Below the pieces are notes generated by a model. The model saw only the letters and a list, made by a program, of their open reading frames with translations, was not told the DNA's origin and made no database searches. Below are positions 4,878 to 6,468 of a DNA stretch of 6,468 nucleotides, piece by piece. The number at the start of each line of letters is the position of its first letter. The first letter of the stretch is position 1. The stretch is from Verrucomicrobiota bacterium (GTDB lineage: Bacteria > Verrucomicrobiota > Verrucomicrobiia > Limisphaerales > AV2). Made by a program: the position numbers and the translations under genes. The stretch covers positions 4,563 to 11,030 of the forward strand of contig QHPW01000364.1 in assembly GCA_003219675.1 (NCBI GenBank), read 5' to 3'.

Positions 4878-6468
4878 TCAACGAACCTTTTCCAGCAGCA
4901 GCGGAAGCAAGTCGCCGATCTTCACCCGCTCCTGCTTCATCGAGTCACGCTCGCGCAGCGTCACCGTGTCCTTCAGTTCAGGACCCTTTTCGCCCAGGGT
5001 GTCGAAATCAATCGTGACACCAAACGGGGTGCCGGCCTCGTCCTGGCGGCGGTAGCGGCGGCCAATGGCGCCGGCCTCGTCGTAGAAAACCGTCAGGTGC
5101 GGGCGCAACAGGTCGCGTACTTGCCGGGCTTTCTGCACCAGTTCGGGCCGGTTCTTGAGCAACGGGAACACAGCCGCTTTGACGGGCGCGATGCGCGGGT
5201 GGAACCGCATGACCACGCGGGTTTCCAGCTTTCCTTTTTCGTCGGGGGCCTGGTCTTCGCTGTAGGCGTGGCAAATCAAAGCCAGGATTAGACGGTCCAC
5301 CCCCGCGCTCGGTTCAATCACGTGCGGGACGTAATTGCCCTGGGCCAGGCCGCCGGCGTCTTCGCGCGCCTGCGTCGCCGCTTCCTCAGAGGGGACGCCG
5401 GTCTGCGTAAGATATTTAAGGCGCGCGTCGTGGTAACGCTGCCACAGCTCCTTCTGCTTCGCTTCGTCGAGCTTCATCCAGGCCGCCTTCAACTCGTCGT
5501 CGAACACCCCCATCGTCTTGCCTGAGAAATGCTGGTGTTGCGAAAGGTCGAAGTCGCTCCGCGCGGCGATGCCCTCGAGTTCCTGCGTGCCGAACGGGAA
5601 CTTGTAGAGGATATCGACCGTGGCCCTGGCGTAGTGGGCGAGTTCCTCCTTCTTCTGCCAGTATTCTTCGAGCGAAGCGCGCGGCAGACCGATGCTCTCA
5701 TACCAGTCGATGCGTTGCTCGACCCAGTACTTGTGCCACGCTTCCCAGCCCCAGTCCGAATTTCCGATTTCCGATTTCCGATTTCCGATTTCAGCCGCGG
5801 AGGCCACCCGGGCGGCGATCGCCTCCACGGCTTCGTCCGGGCGGATGAAAAATTCGAGCTCCATCTGCTCGAACTCGCGCGAGCGGAAAGTAAAGTTGCG
5901 CGGGTTGATTTCGTTTCTAAACGCTTTGCCGATTTGCGCGATGCCGAAGGGGACCTTCTGGCGGGAGACTTCGAGAACGGTTTTGAATTGCGCGAAGATG
6001 GCCTGGGCGGTTTCCGGGCGGAGGTAAGCGACGTTTTCCTCGCTCTCCACCGGGCCGACGTAGGTTTTGAACATCAGGTTGAATTGGCGGGGCGGCGTTA
6101 ATTCTGCGCCGTTGTCCGGATTGAATTGCTGAGAATTCTCCTGTCGTTCCATGCGAAGCACGATAACAACTGGATTCGATATGCCTCTTCTCGTGTAGAA
6201 CTCCTGCGCGGTCTTGACCGCAGGGTTTAACCCTTTGGTGCCTCCCAAATTAAGCGATCCTGACTCATTGCCGACATCCATCGCGGAAAATCTTTGGAGC
6301 GTGCTGCTACTGAAAACGCCTTGTTTGATTGCAGTTTGCAACGCACTCGCTTCTTCTTCAATCGAACCACTCAACATCCAACACCCGCCGCGAAAATTCT
6401 CACCAAACACTGTAGAACTATTCTGAAGCAAACTTCTCAGTTTCGGTGCTAAGTCAGTGCGAGACCAA
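4878..6468 (-). CDS. glyQS: Glycine--tRNA ligase, 5' part replaced by unrelated sequence; open at window edge
   Basis: This is single-chain (alpha-2 type) class II glycyl-tRNA synthetase, which charges tRNA-Gly. Numbering from the first in-frame start candidate (TTG 6431), homology starts at about residue 108: AELTPPRQFNLMFKTYVGPV, YLRPETAQAIF (136-146), motif 2 around FRNEINPRNFTFRSREFEQM (171-190), FGTQELEGIAARSDFDLSQH (280-299), motif 3 EPSAGVDRLIL (373-383), and the anticodon-binding domain (about 414-517, including EAGTPFGVTIDFDT). The normal first 100 or so residues, holding motif 1 and the N-terminal catalytic core, are not there in any frame. Residues 1-105 resemble nothing I know and come from A/T-richer DNA. 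The frame has no stop up to base 6468, so TTG 6431 is not a secure start and the gene may continue beyond the window. ETAQAIF has Ala where the family usually has Gly. Residues 214-224 are a heptamer-repeat insertion. As it stands, activity is doubtful. Confidence 0.8.
   Translation of the reverse strand, partial: WSRTDLAPKLRSLLQNSSTVFGENFRGGCWMLSGSIEEEASALQTAIKQGVFSSSTLQRFSAMDVGNESGSLNLGGTKGLNPAVKTAQEFYTRRGISNPVVIVLRMERQENSQQFNPDNGAELTPPRQFNLMFKTYVGPVESEENVAYLRPETAQAIFAQFKTVLEVSRQKVPFGIAQIGKAFRNEINPRNFTFRSREFEQMELEFFIRPDEAVEAIAARVASAAEIGNRKSEIGNSDWGWEAWHKYWVEQRIDWYESIGLPRASLEEYWQKKEELAHYARATVDILYKFPFGTQELEGIAARSDFDLSQHQHFSGKTMGVFDDELKAAWMKLDEAKQKELWQRYHDARLKYLTQTGVPSEEAATQAREDAGGLAQGNYVPHVIEPSAGVDRLILALICHAYSEDQAPDEKGKLETRVVMRFHPRIAPVKAAVFPLLKNRPELVQKARQVRDLLRPHLTVFYDEAGAIGRRYRRQDEAGTPFGVTIDFDTLGEKGPELKDTVTLRERDSMKQERVKIGDLLPLLLEKVR
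5760..5792. repeat. Heptamer microsatellite (TTTCCGA) inside glyQS
   Basis: TTTCCGA is repeated four full times at 5761-5788 and continues as TTTC to 5792, with perfect period-7 identity from 5760. A further degenerate unit (TCCGA) precedes it at 5755. On the coding strand it encodes EIGNRKSEIGN, a seven-residue periodic linker between AARVASAA and the SDWGWEAWHKYW segment of the synthetase. Three heptamers equal seven codons, so copy-number changes in threes keep the frame and others would break it. Confidence 0.8.
6120..6468. other. A/T-richer segment fused upstream of the glyQS body
   Basis: From about 6120 to the right edge the base composition shifts: bases 6301-6420 are 56/120 G+C by hand count (47%), against 47/60 (78%) in 5341-5400. 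The minus frame is open throughout and reads into glyQS, with GGCWMLSGSIEEEASALQ, SAMDVGNESGSLNLGG and YTRRGISNPVVIVLRM among its residues; I do not recognise the protein. A plus-strand frame at 6214-6426 mirrors it and has no better support. It may be the end of another gene brought in by rearrangement, or an assembly join. The switch falls between about 6100 and 6150; the first clearly synthetase codons are those for LTPPRQFN. Confidence 0.5.

Noticed and set aside
3849..5291. Long plus-strand open frame (480 codons)
   Set aside because: It is antisense to the AI-2E gene and glyQS, both with convincing family motifs; it crosses a gene boundary, which a real gene would be unlikely to do.
5755..5792. 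CRISPR array or CRISPR-like repeat
   Set aside because: Units are 7 bp with no spacers and are translated in frame within glyQS.
6131..6140. GAGAATTCTC palindrome as a recombination or cloning site
   Set aside because: It lies close to the GlyRS breakpoint, but a single 10-bp palindrome is weak evidence; no flanking duplication or vector-like sequence is visible.
6214..6426. 70-codon plus-strand frame near the right edge
   Set aside because: It mirrors the open minus frame leading into glyQS; no recognisable product and no ribosome site.

Overview
The window reads as chromosomal DNA from a GC-rich bacterium, most likely a Verrucomicrobiota member (Limisphaerales/Pedosphaera-like). This placement is an inference from two things: the style of the genes (single-chain glycyl-tRNA synthetase, long-insert Trm112 protein) and the dense small intergenic repeats of a kind I associate with that group. 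These include GTGG/GTAG-headed palindromes and seven-base tandem repeats that spill into coding sequence. No search could be run.

All recognisable genes lie on the minus strand. In transcription order (right to left) they are: a glycyl-tRNA synthetase whose 5' part is replaced by unrelated, A/T-richer open sequence running off the right edge; an AI-2E family membrane protein; a DUF2127 membrane protein overlapping it; larB, overlapping DUF2127 by an ATGA junction but internally deleted and frameshifted; a 200-bp spacer holding a transposase remnant between two inverted REP palindromes; larC; and a small Trm112 family protein. The left-hand 300 bases hold no gene and are a mosaic of inverted repeats.

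larB and larC are the functional core. LarB carboxylates the pyridinium ring of nicotinic acid adenine dinucleotide and cleaves the dinucleotide. LarC inserts nickel in a CTP-dependent step, completing the nickel-pincer nucleotide cofactor of LarA-type racemases and epimerases. LarE (the sulfur-insertion enzyme) and LarA are not in the window. The LarC here is unusual: its His-rich loop is split in two by about 105 residues resembling the small N-terminal domain of metal-efflux (CzcB/HlyD-type) adaptor proteins, beginning with a GPHGG motif. I regard this as the most interesting protein-level observation.

The second theme is disruption by small repeats. A RAYT-type (REP-associated tyrosine transposase) fragment sits between two oppositely oriented REP hairpins carrying the GTAG head expected for that family. 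One REP supplies the last residues of larB and the other ends 5 nt before the larC start codon. Heptamer repeats lie inside larC, inside glyQS and across the larC stop. Both larB and glyQS look damaged, which could be real gene decay or an assembly problem.
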